A DNA stretch of 64,000 bases from Parvularcula lutaonensis (lineage in GTDB: Bacteria > Pseudomonadota > Alphaproteobacteria > Caulobacterales > Parvularculaceae). Each line of letters starts with the position of its first letter. Within the stretch, counting starts at the first letter, position 1. A program made the position numbers and the translations under genes. The notes under the pieces are model-generated. The model was not told where the DNA came from. It ran no database searches and was given only the letters and a program-made list of their open reading frames with translations. The DNA is taken from contig NZ_BMXU01000001.1 of the NCBI RefSeq assembly GCF_014651915.1, positions 1,495,501-1,559,500 of the forward strand. The letters run 5' to 3'. Shown here one piece after another: positions 34,225-43,995 of this stretch.

Positions 34225-35961
34225 ATGGATATCCAGATCGACGAGCGGGTTCCGCGGGGCGGGCACAGCCTGATGACCGTCTTCGGACTGCCAGGGGCAG
34301 TTCTCGGCTATCTCATCTGGGTCAATGGCGACCTCATCGACAAGGCGGGCGGCGACCCGGACCCGACCCTTCTGGCAATGATCTTCGGGCTTCTTTTCGG
34401 GGGCGCAACATATTTCCTGACGGTCCTCAAGGGCCAGATCGTCAGGTCTGCATTGGCCGGTGCCATCGTCGCGCTCATCACCGGAGGCCTCTACCGCATC
34501 GGCGTCACCGCAGAAGGCGGGGCGCTGTCGGACGGTGTCCTGCCCTTCCTTGCCTGCGCCGTGATCGTCACGGTGCTGCTGCCTTTCCTGAGGGCGGCGT
34601 CGAAGGGGAACAGCTTCTTCGACTACCGCCCGCTCTATGCCGATGCGTGGACCATTCCCGTGCTTGTCGGGGTGGCGCAGGTCTTTGTCTTGGTCGGCAT
34701 GCTGCTGGCCGCGCTGGTGGCGGCGCTCTTTGCCTTCATCGGGCTTGAGTTCCTTCGGGACCTGATGAGCGAAGGTTGGTTCATCGTCACCTATTTCGGC
34801 CTTCTCGAAGCGGTCGGCATCGGTGTCGTGCGCCAGCGCGAGTCCGCCGTGCTGGCGGCGCGGTCGATCAAGATGGCGCTGATCCGGGTTACGGCGCCGG
34901 TCTTTGCCGCCTGCGCCACGGTCTTTGTCGGCGCGGTGATGATCCGGGGCTTCGGCTCGCTCATCGAGGGGCTGTCGCCGGTGGGTACGCTGACCGCGGC
35001 CGCCGCGGCCTCGATCATCATGATCAACGCCATCGTCGCCGACGAGGGCAGGCCGCAAAATGCCCTGTTCGGTGCCACGGCGCGGCTCCTTGGCATTCTT
35101 CTCGTCTTCCTGATGGCGCTCGCCGTTTATGGCCTGTGGATGCGGATCGATAGCGAAGGCCTGACGCCGAACCGCATTGTTGCCGGTGTGCCGGTGCTGG
35201 TGTTCGCGCTCTACGCCCCGATCTACGCCGCGGCGGCACTGGCCGAGCGCTGGGTGATCCTGCGCCAGGGCAATATTGTCATGTCGGCCGTCCTGGTGGC
35301 CATTGCCGTCTTCATCTGCACCCCGCTCTTCAAGCCTTACACGTGGTCCGTGGAAAGCCAGCTCGCGATCATGCGCGCGGCCCCCGAGGAGGTGACGTCG
35401 AGCGATCTCGTCTACCTCCGCGACAAGCTGGGCGCTCCGGGCGAGCGGGCCTTCGCGGAGCTTCGCGCCGGGCAGGGCGTGCTGGCGGAGCGGGCCGCGG
35501 CCATCGGCGACCGCCCCGCCTACCAAATCCGCCCCGATGAGACAGGCGCGCCGGGCCGGGTTGATGTGTTCCCGAAAGACCGGGAGGTGCCGCAGGCGCT
35601 GAAGGATCTCGCCCTCAAGAACATTGTCGTCGAGGAGGACGCGGTCATCGTCTTCTTCGAGGATCGGCCGCTCGCCATGGTCATGCACCAGAATTACGGC
35701 AGCCTGCGCATCGCATTCTACCGCGAGGAGGATGGCAGGTGGACGCTGTTCACCCAGACGGCGCTTTACGTGCCGGAGGACCGGGAGGCGGAACTGATGG
35801 ACGCTGCGCGCCGCGGCGAGGTCGCCTTCGAACGCCGCAGCTATGATGTTCCCGTCATCGACGGTTCGCCGATCCCGGACACGTTCCGGCAGCTCGAAAC
35901 TTACCGCGTCGACGAGGCCCCCACAGAAAGCTTGGGTCCGGAGGAAGGGGACGCTAACTGA
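34225..35961 (+). CDS. Large membrane protein, DUF4153-like
   Basis: A 578-residue protein with about ten to twelve hydrophobic segments in residues 15-400 and a soluble C-terminal third (about 400-578) that starts SVESQLAIMRAA. The layout resembles DUF4153 proteins, whose role is unknown. ATG 34225 is preceded by AAGGGAG about 9 bases upstream. It is followed 26 bases later by oligopeptidase B on the same strand. Confidence 0.7.
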   Translation: MDIQIDERVPRGGHSLMTVFGLPGAVLGYLIWVNGDLIDKAGGDPDPTLLAMIFGLLFGGATYFLTVLKGQIVRSALAGAIVALITGGLYRIGVTAEGGALSDGVLPFLACAVIVTVLLPFLRAASKGNSFFDYRPLYADAWTIPVLVGVAQVFVLVGMLLAALVAALFAFIGLEFLRDLMSEGWFIVTYFGLLEAVGIGVVRQRESAVLAARSIKMALIRVTAPVFAACATVFVGAVMIRGFGSLIEGLSPVGTLTAAAAASIIMINAIVADEGRPQNALFGATARLLGILLVFLMALAVYGLWMRIDSEGLTPNRIVAGVPVLVFALYAPIYAAAALAERWVILRQGNIVMSAVLVAIAVFICTPLFKPYTWSVESQLAIMRAAPEEVTSSDLVYLRDKLGAPGERAFAELRAGQGVLAERAAAIGDRPAYQIRPDETGAPGRVDVFPKDREVPQALKDLALKNIVVEEDAVIVFFEDRPLAMVMHQNYGSLRIAFYREEDGRWTLFTQTALYVPEDREAELMDAARRGEVAFERRSYDVPVIDGSPIPDTFRQLETYRVDEAPTESLGPEEGDAN

Positions 35962-35987
35962 CGGCTCCCTTGAAGGATGGAGCCCTG

Positions 35988-38087
35988 ATGACCGACGCGC
36001 CTGTTGCCGAGAAGCGCCCCTTTGAACTGACCCAGCACGGTGAGACCCGTGTCGATCCCTATCACTGGATGCGCGACGACAACTGGCAGGAGGTCCTGCG
36101 CGACCCCACGCTGCTGCGCGATGACGTGCGCGCGCATCTCGAGGCCGAAAACGCCTATTACAAGGCGCAGACGGACCATCTCGAGGACCTGAGGACGGCG
36201 CTGTTCCAGGAAATGCGTGGGCGGATCAAGGAAGACGAAAGCACCGTTCCGATGCGCGACGGCCCCTTCGAATACTATGTCCGCTACCGCGAGGGTGGTC
36301 AGTACCCGATTTATGCCCGCCGCAGGTCCGAGAGCGATCCCGAAGACATCATGCTCGACGGCGATAAGGAAGGCGAGGGCAAGGACTTCTTCTCGATCGG
36401 CGGGGTCGATGTCTCCTGGGACCATGAACTGATGGCCTATGGTGTCGATACGCTGGGTTCGGAATATTACGACCTGCACGTCCGCCGACTGGCCGATGGC
36501 AAGGAATTCGACGACGTCATTCCGTCGACCGACGGTTCTGTTGTCTGGTCCAAGGACAACAAGGGTTTCTTCTATGTCGAGCGGGACGACAACCAGCGTC
36601 CCAAACGGGTGAAGTATCACAGGCTCGGGGACAATCCGCAGGATGACCGTCTTGTCTACGAGGAAGACGATGATGGCATGTTCCTCAGCATCGGCGAGAC
36701 GTCCTCGGACAAGTTCCTGACCATCACGGTCAGCAACGGCACCACGTCAGAGGATCATGTGATCCCCCTCGACCAGCCCGACGCCGAGCCAAGGGTGATC
36801 GAGCCGCGCCAGCACGGTGTCCTCTATTTCGTCGACCATCGTGAGGGCGTGTTCTACATCCATACGAATGCGGACGGTGCCGTCGATTTCAAGATCGTGA
36901 CCGCGCCTGAAGACGCGCCGGGCCGCGAGAACTGGAAGGACTGGCTCCCCCATGCCAGCGGGACTTACGTGTCCGGCATGGTTTGCTTCAAGGACTGGAT
37001 CGTCCGTGAAGAGAGGCGGAATGCGAAGCCCCGCATCATTGTCGGGCGCTATGACCGCACGGGCGAGCACGAGATCGGGTTCGACCAGGACGCCTATGCC
37101 CTTTCGCTCATGGGGTGGGGGGAATTCGACACCGACGTCATCCGCTTCGCCTATGAAAGCCCCAGCCAGCCGAGCCAGGTCTTCGACTATGACATGGCAA
37201 GTCGTGTCCGTACCCTGAGGAAGACACAAGAAGTGCCCTCGGGCCACAATCCGGATGCCTACACGGTTGAACGGATCGAAGCCAAGGCACGGGACGGGGA
37301 GAGCATCCCCGTCGTCCTTCTCCGCCGCCGTGACGTGACGCCCGATGGCAACCTGCCCGTCGTCCTCTACGGATATGGTTCGTACGGGATCTATATCGAG
37401 GACGATTTCTCGACCCATGTCCTCAGCCTCGTCGACCGGGGTGCGGTTTTTGCCGTCGCGCATATCCGGGGCGGGTCGGCCAAGGGGCGGCAGTGGTATC
37501 TCGATGGCAAGCTCGACAAGAAAGAGAACACCTTCACCGACTTCAACGATGCCGCCCAGGCCCTGATCGATGCAGGGTACACGAAGCGCGGGCGAATCGT
37601 CGGTTATGGCGGCTCGGCAGGTGGCCTTCTCGTTGGGGCGGCGGTGAATCTCGATCCAGGTCTTTATGGCGGCATCATCGGTGCCGTGCCTTTTGTCGAC
37701 GTCCTCAGCACGATTTCCGACGACACCCTGCCCCTCACCCCGCCCGAGTGGGAGGAATGGGGCAATCCGATCACCGAGAAGTCGGCCTATGAGACGATCA
37801 GCAGGTACTCGCCCTACGACAACATCCGCGCCGGCGAAGCCTATCCGCCCATTCTCGCCACGGGCGGGCTGACCGATTATCGCGTCACCTACTGGGAGCC
37901 CGCCAAGTGGATTGCGCGGCTCCGTGAGGAGACCACCGGCGGGCCGTTCCTCCTGCGCATGAACATGACGGCGGGCCATGGCGGCTCGGCGGCGCGGTTC
38001 GAGCGCCTCAAGGAGCGCGCGGCGGACTATGCCTTCGCCCTCGATGTCCTGGGTCTCAAAGACGCCGAGCCGGACCGCGGCCTCTGA
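35988..38087 (+). CDS. ptrB: Oligopeptidase B (S9A prolyl oligopeptidase family)
   Basis: A 699-residue cytosolic serine peptidase with trypsin-like specificity for short peptides. The N-terminal VDPYHWMRDDNW begins the beta-propeller. The catalytic domain has LYGYGSYG, the nucleophile in GYGGSAGGLL, the aspartate in GGLTDYRV.YWEPAKW and the histidine in TAGHGG. Length matches the family. No signal peptide. ATG 35988 follows GAAGGATGGAG. Confidence 0.94.
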   Translation: MTDAPVAEKRPFELTQHGETRVDPYHWMRDDNWQEVLRDPTLLRDDVRAHLEAENAYYKAQTDHLEDLRTALFQEMRGRIKEDESTVPMRDGPFEYYVRYREGGQYPIYARRRSESDPEDIMLDGDKEGEGKDFFSIGGVDVSWDHELMAYGVDTLGSEYYDLHVRRLADGKEFDDVIPSTDGSVVWSKDNKGFFYVERDDNQRPKRVKYHRLGDNPQDDRLVYEEDDDGMFLSIGETSSDKFLTITVSNGTTSEDHVIPLDQPDAEPRVIEPRQHGVLYFVDHREGVFYIHTNADGAVDFKIVTAPEDAPGRENWKDWLPHASGTYVSGMVCFKDWIVREERRNAKPRIIVGRYDRTGEHEIGFDQDAYALSLMGWGEFDTDVIRFAYESPSQPSQVFDYDMASRVRTLRKTQEVPSGHNPDAYTVERIEAKARDGESIPVVLLRRRDVTPDGNLPVVLYGYGSYGIYIEDDFSTHVLSLVDRGAVFAVAHIRGGSAKGRQWYLDGKLDKKENTFTDFNDAAQALIDAGYTKRGRIVGYGGSAGGLLVGAAVNLDPGLYGGIIGAVPFVDVLSTISDDTLPLTPPEWEEWGNPITEKSAYETISRYSPYDNIRAGEAYPPILATGGLTDYRVTYWEPAKWIARLREETTGGPFLLRMNMTAGHGGSAARFERLKERAADYAFALDVLGLKDAEPDRGL

Positions 38088-38160
38088 TGACTGCGCCTGC
38101 GGCTTCGCCCTCGCCGGCGTGGCCGCTACATGAACCTGAAAAGTTTCAAGGGAGAGCCCT

Positions 38161-39285
38161 ATGCTGACCAGCCTCATCGCCCTCGCCGCGCTTGCCGCGC
38201 AGGATGTCCCCGAGGCTCCCGAGCCCGCGCCTCATTCCTTCGACATCGAAGTGATCGCGGACATGGAGGAGCCCTGGGCGCTCGCATTCCTGCCGGACGG
38301 CCGGATGCTGGTGACGGAGAAGGCCGGCAGGCTGCTCGTCGTGAACGGCGATGGCGAGGTCGAGACGGATGTCTCCGGCGTTCCCGAGGTCGACTATGGC
38401 GGGCAGGGCGGTCTTGGTGATGTCGTTCTCCACCCGGACTTCGCCGAGAACGGGATGATCTACCTTTCCTATGCCGAGGCCGGGCGCCGCAACCGCCGCG
38501 GTGCCGCAGTGGGCCGCGGTGTCCTCGACCTGGAAAATGGAACGCTCGAAGATTTTGAGGTCATCTGGCGACAAAACCCGAAAGTGACGGGCCGGGGCCA
38601 TTACGGCCACCGCCTCGCATTCACTCCCGACGGGGAATATCTTTTCATCAGCTCCGGCGAGCGGCAGAAATTCAACCCCGCCCAGGCGATGAACATGAAC
38701 CTCGGCAAGATCGTCCGTGTCTACCCGGACGGCTCGATCCCCGAGGACAACCCCTTCTATGACCAGGGCGGCGTGACCCGCGAGATCTGGACCCTCGGCA
38801 TGCGGAACCCGCTCGGTCTCGACTTCGACGCCGAGGGCAATCTGTGGGAGGTCGAGATGGGCCCCCGCCACGGCGACGAGTTCCAGCGGATCGAGAAGGG
38901 CGAGAACTACGGCTACCCGAAAGTCTCCATGGGCGATCACTATTCGGGCCGCGAAATCCCTGACCATTCCGAAGGCGACGGCTTCCGCGCCCCGGACGAG
39001 TATTGGGTGCCCGCGATCAGCCCGTCCTCGCTCCTGATGTACAAGGGTGACATGTTCCCCGAATGGACCGGCTCGGCGCTGATCGGCGCTCTTTCCGGCC
39101 AGGCGCTGGTCCGCGTCACCCTGGATTGCGACACCGATCCAGACGGCGTCTGCGAGGCGGAGCGCTTCGACATGGGTGCCCGGATCCGCGCGGTGGATGA
39201 AGCCGCCGACGGATCGGTCTACCTGATGGAGGACGGCGGCGAACGCGGCGAAGGCCGCATCCTGCGCCTGACGCCGAAGAACTGA
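38161..39285 (+). CDS. PQQ-dependent aldose sugar dehydrogenase-like protein (Asd/YliI family)
   Basis: A 374-residue six-bladed propeller protein, exported by a short N-terminal signal (about residues 1-14, ending ALAAQD). Family members oxidise aldoses in the periplasm with PQQ. Typical segments are [70 protein letters not shown] and [19 protein letters not shown] precedes the ATG. A terminator follows within about 35 bases of the stop. Confidence 0.9.
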   Translation: MLTSLIALAALAAQDVPEAPEPAPHSFDIEVIADMEEPWALAFLPDGRMLVTEKAGRLLVVNGDGEVETDVSGVPEVDYGGQGGLGDVVLHPDFAENGMIYLSYAEAGRRNRRGAAVGRGVLDLENGTLEDFEVIWRQNPKVTGRGHYGHRLAFTPDGEYLFISSGERQKFNPAQAMNMNLGKIVRVYPDGSIPEDNPFYDQGGVTREIWTLGMRNPLGLDFDAEGNLWEVEMGPRHGDEFQRIEKGENYGYPKVSMGDHYSGREIPDHSEGDGFRAPDEYWVPAISPSSLLMYKGDMFPEWTGSALIGALSGQALVRVTLDCDTDPDGVCEAERFDMGARIRAVDEAADGSVYLMEDGGERGEGRILRLTPKN

Positions 39286-39319
39286 CCTTGATCTGACGCG
39301 CCTCAGACGCCACGAAACC

Positions 39320-39348
39320 AAGGCGGGGCCGCAGGCTCCGCCTTTTTT
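39320..39348 (+). terminator. Intrinsic terminator after the sugar dehydrogenase
   Basis: AAGGCGGGGCC pairs with GGCTCCGCCTT around a short GCA loop (one mismatch in the arm) and is followed by a run of T (39343-39348). It lies between the sugar dehydrogenase stop and bioB. Confidence 0.85.
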
Positions 39349-39364
39349 GTCCAGGAGTTCCCCG

Positions 39365-40342
39365 ATGCCGCTCGATACCCCGCCAGCGACCCGCACCGAC
39401 TGGACGCGCGAGGAGATCGGAGCGCTCTTCGACCTGCCGTTTACGGAGCTTCTCTTCCGTGCGGCGGAGGTTCATCGGAGCCATTTCGATCCCACCGAGA
39501 TCGAGGCCGCCCAGCTCCTTTCCATCAAGACCGGCGGCTGCCCCGAGGACTGCGGCTATTGCAGCCAGTCGTCGAAGTTCGACACCGGCCTCAAGGCCTC
39601 CAAGCTGATGGATACGGAGCAGGTGCTCGCCGATGCCGCGCGGGCCAAGGCGGGAGGGGCAACCCGCTTCTGCATGGGCGCCGCCTGGCGTAGTCCCAAG
39701 GACCGGGACATGCCCGCGCTCGAAGCGATGATCCGCGGCGTCAGGGACATGGGTCTCGAGACCTGCATGACCCTCGGTATGCTGACCGATGACCAGGCGA
39801 AGAAGCTCGCGGATGCCGGCCTCGATTACTACAACCACAATATCGACACGTCAGAAGAGCATTATGGGAAGGTCATCACCACGCGGAGCTTCGCGGACAG
39901 GATCCGGACGCTGGAGACGGTGCGGAAGGCGGGCATCAACACCTGCTGCGGCGGCATCCTCGGCCTCGGCGAGACGCGCACCGACCGGGTGAGCTTCGTG
40001 CATACCCTCGCCACCCTGCCCGAGCATCCGGGCAGCGTGCCGATCAACGCGCTTGTTCCCATCGAGGGCACGCCGCTGTCGATGGCCGAGCCTGTCGAAC
40101 CCATCGAGCTTGTCCGCACCATCGCCGCCTGCCGCATCACCATGCCCCAGAGCGTGGTGCGCCTTTCCGCGGGTCGCGAGGACATGTCGGACGAAACCCA
40201 GGCCCTTGCCTTCCTCGCTGGCGCCAATTCGATCTTCGTCGGCGACGCGCTCCTGACGACCCCGAACCCCGAGCCGAAATCCGATGCCGCGCTCTTCGCC
40301 AGGCTCGGCCTCAGGCCCGCAAAAGCGAGCCCTCGCGCCTGA
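39365..40342 (+). CDS. bioB: Biotin synthase
   Basis: A 325-residue radical-SAM enzyme that inserts sulfur into dethiobiotin. The SAM cluster motif CPEDCGYC lies in [17 protein letters not shown] (about residues 53-60). [13 protein letters not shown], the second-cluster region around [11 protein letters not shown] and the conserved arginine in VRLSAGRE are present. Start 39365 gives [19 protein letters not shown] lies just upstream. It is alone, without bioFDA neighbours. Confidence 0.96.
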   Translation: MPLDTPPATRTDWTREEIGALFDLPFTELLFRAAEVHRSHFDPTEIEAAQLLSIKTGGCPEDCGYCSQSSKFDTGLKASKLMDTEQVLADAARAKAGGATRFCMGAAWRSPKDRDMPALEAMIRGVRDMGLETCMTLGMLTDDQAKKLADAGLDYYNHNIDTSEEHYGKVITTRSFADRIRTLETVRKAGINTCCGGILGLGETRTDRVSFVHTLATLPEHPGSVPINALVPIEGTPLSMAEPVEPIELVRTIAACRITMPQSVVRLSAGREDMSDETQALAFLAGANSIFVGDALLTTPNPEPKSDAALFARLGLRPAKASPRA

Positions 40343-40408
40343 ACCTCTTTTCATGTTCTTCGATAATCCCCATCTTGAGCATTCAGGACTCTGGAGGAGG
40401 AAGGGCAC

Positions 40409-40837
40409 ATGGATTTCGACCTGTTCGGCTACGGCCAGATCGGCGTTTTCGGGTTCGTCTTGGCGATCATCCTGATCGGCAGTTTTTTCAACTATCTGAA
40501 GGTTCGTTCGAACAACGAAACGATCCGCGCGCTTGCTGCGTCAGGCCAAGGCATCGACCCTGAGCTTCTCGGCCATCTCAAGCGTGAGAGCGGCGAGACC
40601 GGTCCCGGGATGGTGATCGCCGGCTTCATCACCGTGGCGGTCGCCATCGGCCTTTATTTCTTCGGCAGCCAGCTCGGCGTTGCCACGGGCGATGACCAGG
40701 TCGGCCCGGTCTTCCGCGCGATTGCCATGATCCCCGGCTTCGTCGGTGCAGCGCTTCTCGTCGCGGGCCTGTTCATCACCGTCTTCCGCAAACGCGGCAA
40801 AGGCGCCGCCGTGCCCGACGAAGAACTCGGCTTCTGA
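40409..40837 (+). CDS. Small membrane protein (DUF6249-like)
   Basis: A 142-residue protein with an N-terminal membrane segment (about 10-30), a soluble stretch with NNETIRALAASGQGIDPELLGHL, and two to three C-terminal hydrophobic segments. The layout resembles the DUF6249 group; function unknown. A strong GGAGGAGGAA ribosome site precedes the ATG. Confidence 0.6.
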   Translation: MDFDLFGYGQIGVFGFVLAIILIGSFFNYLKVRSNNETIRALAASGQGIDPELLGHLKRESGETGPGMVIAGFITVAVAIGLYFFGSQLGVATGDDQVGPVFRAIAMIPGFVGAALLVAGLFITVFRKRGKGAAVPDEELGF

Positions 40838-40896
40838 TTTGGCGAGGGGCCCTCGGGCCTGCTACTCTACCGGGAAAAGTCCACCGGGAGGACGCC

Positions 40897-41265
40897 ATGC
40901 GTGACTACACCACTTTCGAGCAGTTCTGGCCCCATTACCTGCGTGAGCACGCCAGGCCGGGCACGCGGATGTATCACTATATCGGCACGGGCCTCGGCCT
41001 CGTCGCCATCGCGGCGGCCATTGTCACTGGAAACTGGCTCTTGGTCCTTCTGGTCCCGCTGCTCGGCTACGGCTTCGCCTGGGTCAGTCACGCCTTTGTC
41101 GAGCGGAACAAGCCTGCGACCTTCACCTATCCGCTCTGGTCGTTGATGAGCGATTACAGGATGTTCTTCCTTGCGATCTCTGGCCGGTTGAAGCCTGAGC
41201 TCGACAAGGCCGGCGTCACGTCGCAGCGGGCAGGGGACGAACTTCCGACTTCACCCAGTCAATGA
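40897..41265 (+). CDS. DUF962 / Mpo1-like membrane protein
   Basis: A 122-residue protein with MYHYIGTGLGL, two membrane segments (about 30-65) and VERNKPATFTYPLWSLMSDYRMF, matching the DUF962/Mpo1 family. Yeast Mpo1 is an Fe(II) dioxygenase in 2-hydroxy fatty acid alpha-oxidation; bacterial roles are untested. GGGAGG lies just upstream of the ATG. Its 3' end overlaps the convergent LysR gene by 50 bases. Confidence 0.82.
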   Translation: MRDYTTFEQFWPHYLREHARPGTRMYHYIGTGLGLVAIAAAIVTGNWLLVLLVPLLGYGFAWVSHAFVERNKPATFTYPLWSLMSDYRMFFLAISGRLKPELDKAGVTSQRAGDELPTSPSQ

Positions 41266-42121
41266 AGGCCTTCACGTCCGGCAGCGCGGCTTTCGCCTCC
41301 GGATAGACGAGCCAATAGGCGAAATCGGTCGGCGTCTCGTGCCCGAAAGGGATGACGAGGCGCGCCGCTTCGAGGTCCGCCACGGCGAGGGCATAGCGGG
41401 CGAGCGCCACGCCCTTGCCTGCCACCGCCGCTTCGATCACCAGCGAAGACTGGTTGAAACGCGGGCCCCTTGAGCCGTCAGCATCTTCCACGCCCGCCGC
41501 GCGCAGCCACATCTGCCAGGTCGGCACGCCCTCGCGATCGCTGTCGTCATGGATCAGCGTCTGCTTGGCGAGGTCGGCAGGCTCATCGAGCTGGTGGTCC
41601 TTGAGAAGGCTCGGTGCACAGACCGGAACGATGCTTTCGGTCATCAAACGTTCTGCGACAAGGCCATCATAGCCGCCGCGGCCGAAGCGGATCGCGACAT
41701 CCACGTCCGCGGTGGCGAAATCCACCACTTCCATGTCGGCATGCACATAGACGTCGAGATGGGGGTGTTTTTCCTGGAAAGCGTCAAGCCGTGGCACCAG
41801 CCATTTCGACGCGAAGCTCGGCGCCACGGACACCGTCACCCGCGACGGACCCGACCCCGCCTGCATCAGGCGGACACCGGTGGCGAGGCGGTCGAAGCCC
41901 TCACGCATATGGGGCAGGGCTGCGAGCCCGGCCTCCGTTAGCTCGAGCCCTTTCGGATCGCGCTTGAAAAGCGGTGCCTCCAGCCAGCTTTCGAGGATGC
42001 GCATCTGTTGGCTGATCGCGCCGGGGGTCACGTTCAGCTCATCCGCCGCACGAGAAAAACTAAGGTGTCGCCCCGCAGCCTCGAAGGCGCGAAGGGCGTT
42101 GAGGGGTGGAAGCCTGCGCAT
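41216..42121 (-). CDS. LysR-family regulator, GcvA-like
   Basis: A 301-residue LysR regulator beginning MRRLPPLNALRAFEAAGRHLSFSRAADELNVTPGAISQQ (read in two halves), the GcvA-type winged helix, followed by an effector domain with APSFASKWLVPRL and ADVDVAIRFGRG. The ATG at 42121 matches the family start. It is divergent from cysG with 116 bases between, which contain repeated ATAGG/CCTAT half-sites, so it may control the sulfate reduction operon. Confidence 0.88.
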   Translation of the reverse strand: MRRLPPLNALRAFEAAGRHLSFSRAADELNVTPGAISQQMRILESWLEAPLFKRDPKGLELTEAGLAALPHMREGFDRLATGVRLMQAGSGPSRVTVSVAPSFASKWLVPRLDAFQEKHPHLDVYVHADMEVVDFATADVDVAIRFGRGGYDGLVAERLMTESIVPVCAPSLLKDHQLDEPADLAKQTLIHDDSDREGVPTWQMWLRAAGVEDADGSRGPRFNQSSLVIEAAVAGKGVALARYALAVADLEAARLVIPFGHETPTDFAYWLVYPEAKAALPDVKAFIDWVKSEVRPLPAAT

Positions 42122-42197
42122 AAAATCGTGTCCCTTGAGGAAACCTAACGTGCACTCGGACGAACATTCGTTTGCTGTCCCGGTTTTGTCACTCCAC

Positions 42198-42225
42198 ATA
42201 GGCAATCGACACCCTATCGAATAGG
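42198..42225. promoter_or_regulatory. Candidate LysR operator, ATAGG/CCTAT half-sites
   Basis: ATAGG (42198-42202), CCTAT (42213-42217) and ATAGG (42221-42225) form two overlapping inverted repeats with 10- and 3-base spacers, directly upstream of the cysG ATG and facing the divergent LysR gene. LysR proteins bind such dyads, but the match to this regulator is inferred only from position. Confidence 0.4.
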
Positions 42226-42237
42226 TTTTCTATCACC

Positions 42238-43623
42238 ATGCGGTATTTTCCAGCCTTTATGGACCTGCAAGGCGCGACTGTCCTGCTTTCAGGCGGCGGG
42301 GAGCTGGCCCTGCGCAAGGCGCGGCTGCTTCTTCCTTCGGGCGCGCGGATCGTGGCCTTCAGCGCTTCTGAAAACAGCCCCCTTGCAAGGGAGCTGGGTG
42401 GGCAGGTGATCCTGCGCGCCGGGCCCCTGAGCGACACCGCCTTTGCCGAGAACCCGAAGCTGCTGGTCGCCGCGACCGGCGACGAGGCCGAGGATGAACG
42501 GGCAGCGAAGCTGGGCCGCGCTCATGGCGTGCCGGTGAACGCCGTGGACATGCCCCATCTGTGCGATGTGGTGATCCCGTCGATCGTCCACCGCGGCGAT
42601 CTGGTGGTCGGCATTTCGACCGGTGGTGCCGCCCCGGTCATCGGCCGCCGCCTGCGCGAGCGGCTGGAGCAGATGCTGCCCGCCAGGCTTGGCGAAGTCA
42701 TCCGTTTTGGCAAAGAACGTCGCGGGATCGTTTCGGAAGCGATCCAAGGCAAGGGCCGGCGCGCATTCTGGGAGCGCTTCTATTCCGGTCCTGCCGCCGA
42801 GGCTGTCATGGCCGGTGACGAGGCGCGGGCCGAAAGCCTCTTTCGCGAGGAGCTCGAAGGCGAGACCCCCGGCCATGTCCACATTGTCGGAGCTGGCCCT
42901 GGCGATCCTGAGCTCCTGACCCTGAAAGCCCTGCGCGTCTGCCAGGAGGCGGACGTGATCCTCCACGACAACCTTGTCTCGGACGAGATTCTTGCGCTTT
43001 GCCGCCGCGATGCCGAGCGCATCTATGTCGGCAAGAAGCGCAGCGATCATGCCGTGCCGCAGGCCGAGATCGGCGCGCTGATGGTGCGCCTTGCCCGTGA
43101 GGGGAAGCGCGTCGTCCGCCTGAAGGGCGGTGACCCCTTCATCTTCGGTCGCGGCGGGGAGGAGCTCGAAGCCCTGCAGGCCGAAGGCATCTCCGCGACG
43201 GTGGTGCCCGGCATCTCGGCGGCGCTGGGCTGCGCGGCCAACGCAGAAGTGCCGCTGACCCATCGCGGGCTCAGCCAGTCCGTCACCTTTGTCACGGCGG
43301 AGGCTGGCGGCGGCGGTGCCCCGGACATCGACTGGGCATCGCTCGCGAAGCTCCGCGGCACGATCGTCGTCTACATGGGCGTGCGCCGCGCGGGCGATGT
43401 TGCAGGCGATCTCCTCAAGGGCGGCCTTGATGCGTCGACCCCGGTTGCCGTGGTCGCTGACGGGACGCGCGACACCGAGCGTGTGATCCGCGCCGATCTT
43501 GCGACCCTTGGCGATGCGGCAGCGCAAATCTCCGCCCCCGGACTTCTCATCATCGGCGAGGTGGCCGCCAAGGCCAAAGGCGAGGATCTCCTCGCCCTCG
43601 CAAGCCAGAGGCAAGCAGCATGA
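42238..43623 (+). CDS. cysG: Siroheme synthase CysG
   Basis: A 461-residue fusion. The N-terminal part (about 1-205) is the precorrin-2 dehydrogenase/ferrochelatase with VLLSGGGELALRKARLLL. The C-terminal part (about 215-455) is uroporphyrinogen III methyltransferase with VGAGPGDPELLTLKAL, RLKGGDPFIFGRGGEE and VVPGISAALGCAA. It makes the siroheme cofactor for the sulfite reductase encoded two genes downstream. No clear ribosome site. Its stop overlaps the DUF2849 ATG (ATGA). Confidence 0.96.
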   Translation: MRYFPAFMDLQGATVLLSGGGELALRKARLLLPSGARIVAFSASENSPLARELGGQVILRAGPLSDTAFAENPKLLVAATGDEAEDERAAKLGRAHGVPVNAVDMPHLCDVVIPSIVHRGDLVVGISTGGAAPVIGRRLRERLEQMLPARLGEVIRFGKERRGIVSEAIQGKGRRAFWERFYSGPAAEAVMAGDEARAESLFREELEGETPGHVHIVGAGPGDPELLTLKALRVCQEADVILHDNLVSDEILALCRRDAERIYVGKKRSDHAVPQAEIGALMVRLAREGKRVVRLKGGDPFIFGRGGEELEALQAEGISATVVPGISAALGCAANAEVPLTHRGLSQSVTFVTAEAGGGGAPDIDWASLAKLRGTIVVYMGVRRAGDVAGDLLKGGLDASTPVAVVADGTRDTERVIRADLATLGDAAAQISAPGLLIIGEVAAKAKGEDLLALASQRQAA

Positions 43624-43991
43624 GCCAGACCGAAGCGACCCCGAGAGCGGCCGAACAGCCGGTCAAGATCTCCGCAGGCGGCGTCAAGAAAGCCAAAGCC
43701 GCCGGTACGAAGGTCATCACCGCCAACGACCTCTTCTCAGGTGCCGTCGTCTATTGGAAAGCCGACGGTTCCTGGACGGAGGAACTGGACGAGGCCCAGA
43801 TCCTCGAAGGCCCCGCCGCGCTCGATGCGCTACAAAGGGCGGTCGCCGACGAAGCGAACGCGGTCGGCCCATACCTGATGGATGTGGAGGACGACCACGC
43901 CCCTGCGGGCCGTGGGCGCCTGCGCGAGACCATCCGCAAGGCCGGGCCCACCATCCATCCCCAGTTCGGCCGCCAGGCGCAAAGGTTGTAG
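43620..43991 (+). CDS. DUF2849 protein of the sulfite reductase operon
   Basis: A 123-residue soluble protein with VITANDLFSGAVVYW and GPYLMDVEDDHAPAGRGRLRETIR, matching DUF2849. The family is found almost only between cysG and cysI in alphaproteobacteria, so it is presumably an accessory of sulfite reduction; no activity is known. ATGA overlap with cysG, and cysI begins 4 bases after its stop. Confidence 0.85.
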   Translation: MSQTEATPRAAEQPVKISAGGVKKAKAAGTKVITANDLFSGAVVYWKADGSWTEELDEAQILEGPAALDALQRAVADEANAVGPYLMDVEDDHAPAGRGRLRETIRKAGPTIHPQFGRQAQRL

Positions 43992-43995
43992 CCTG

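Noticed and set aside
34201-35688. 495-codon frame opposite the DUF4153 gene
   Set aside because: Composition is dominated by Arg, His, Asp and Gln, the mirror of hydrophobic codons on the other strand; no motifs.
38146-39396. 416-codon frame opposite the sugar dehydrogenase
   Set aside because: Antisense of a clear PQQ-sugar dehydrogenase with conserved blades; no ribosome site.
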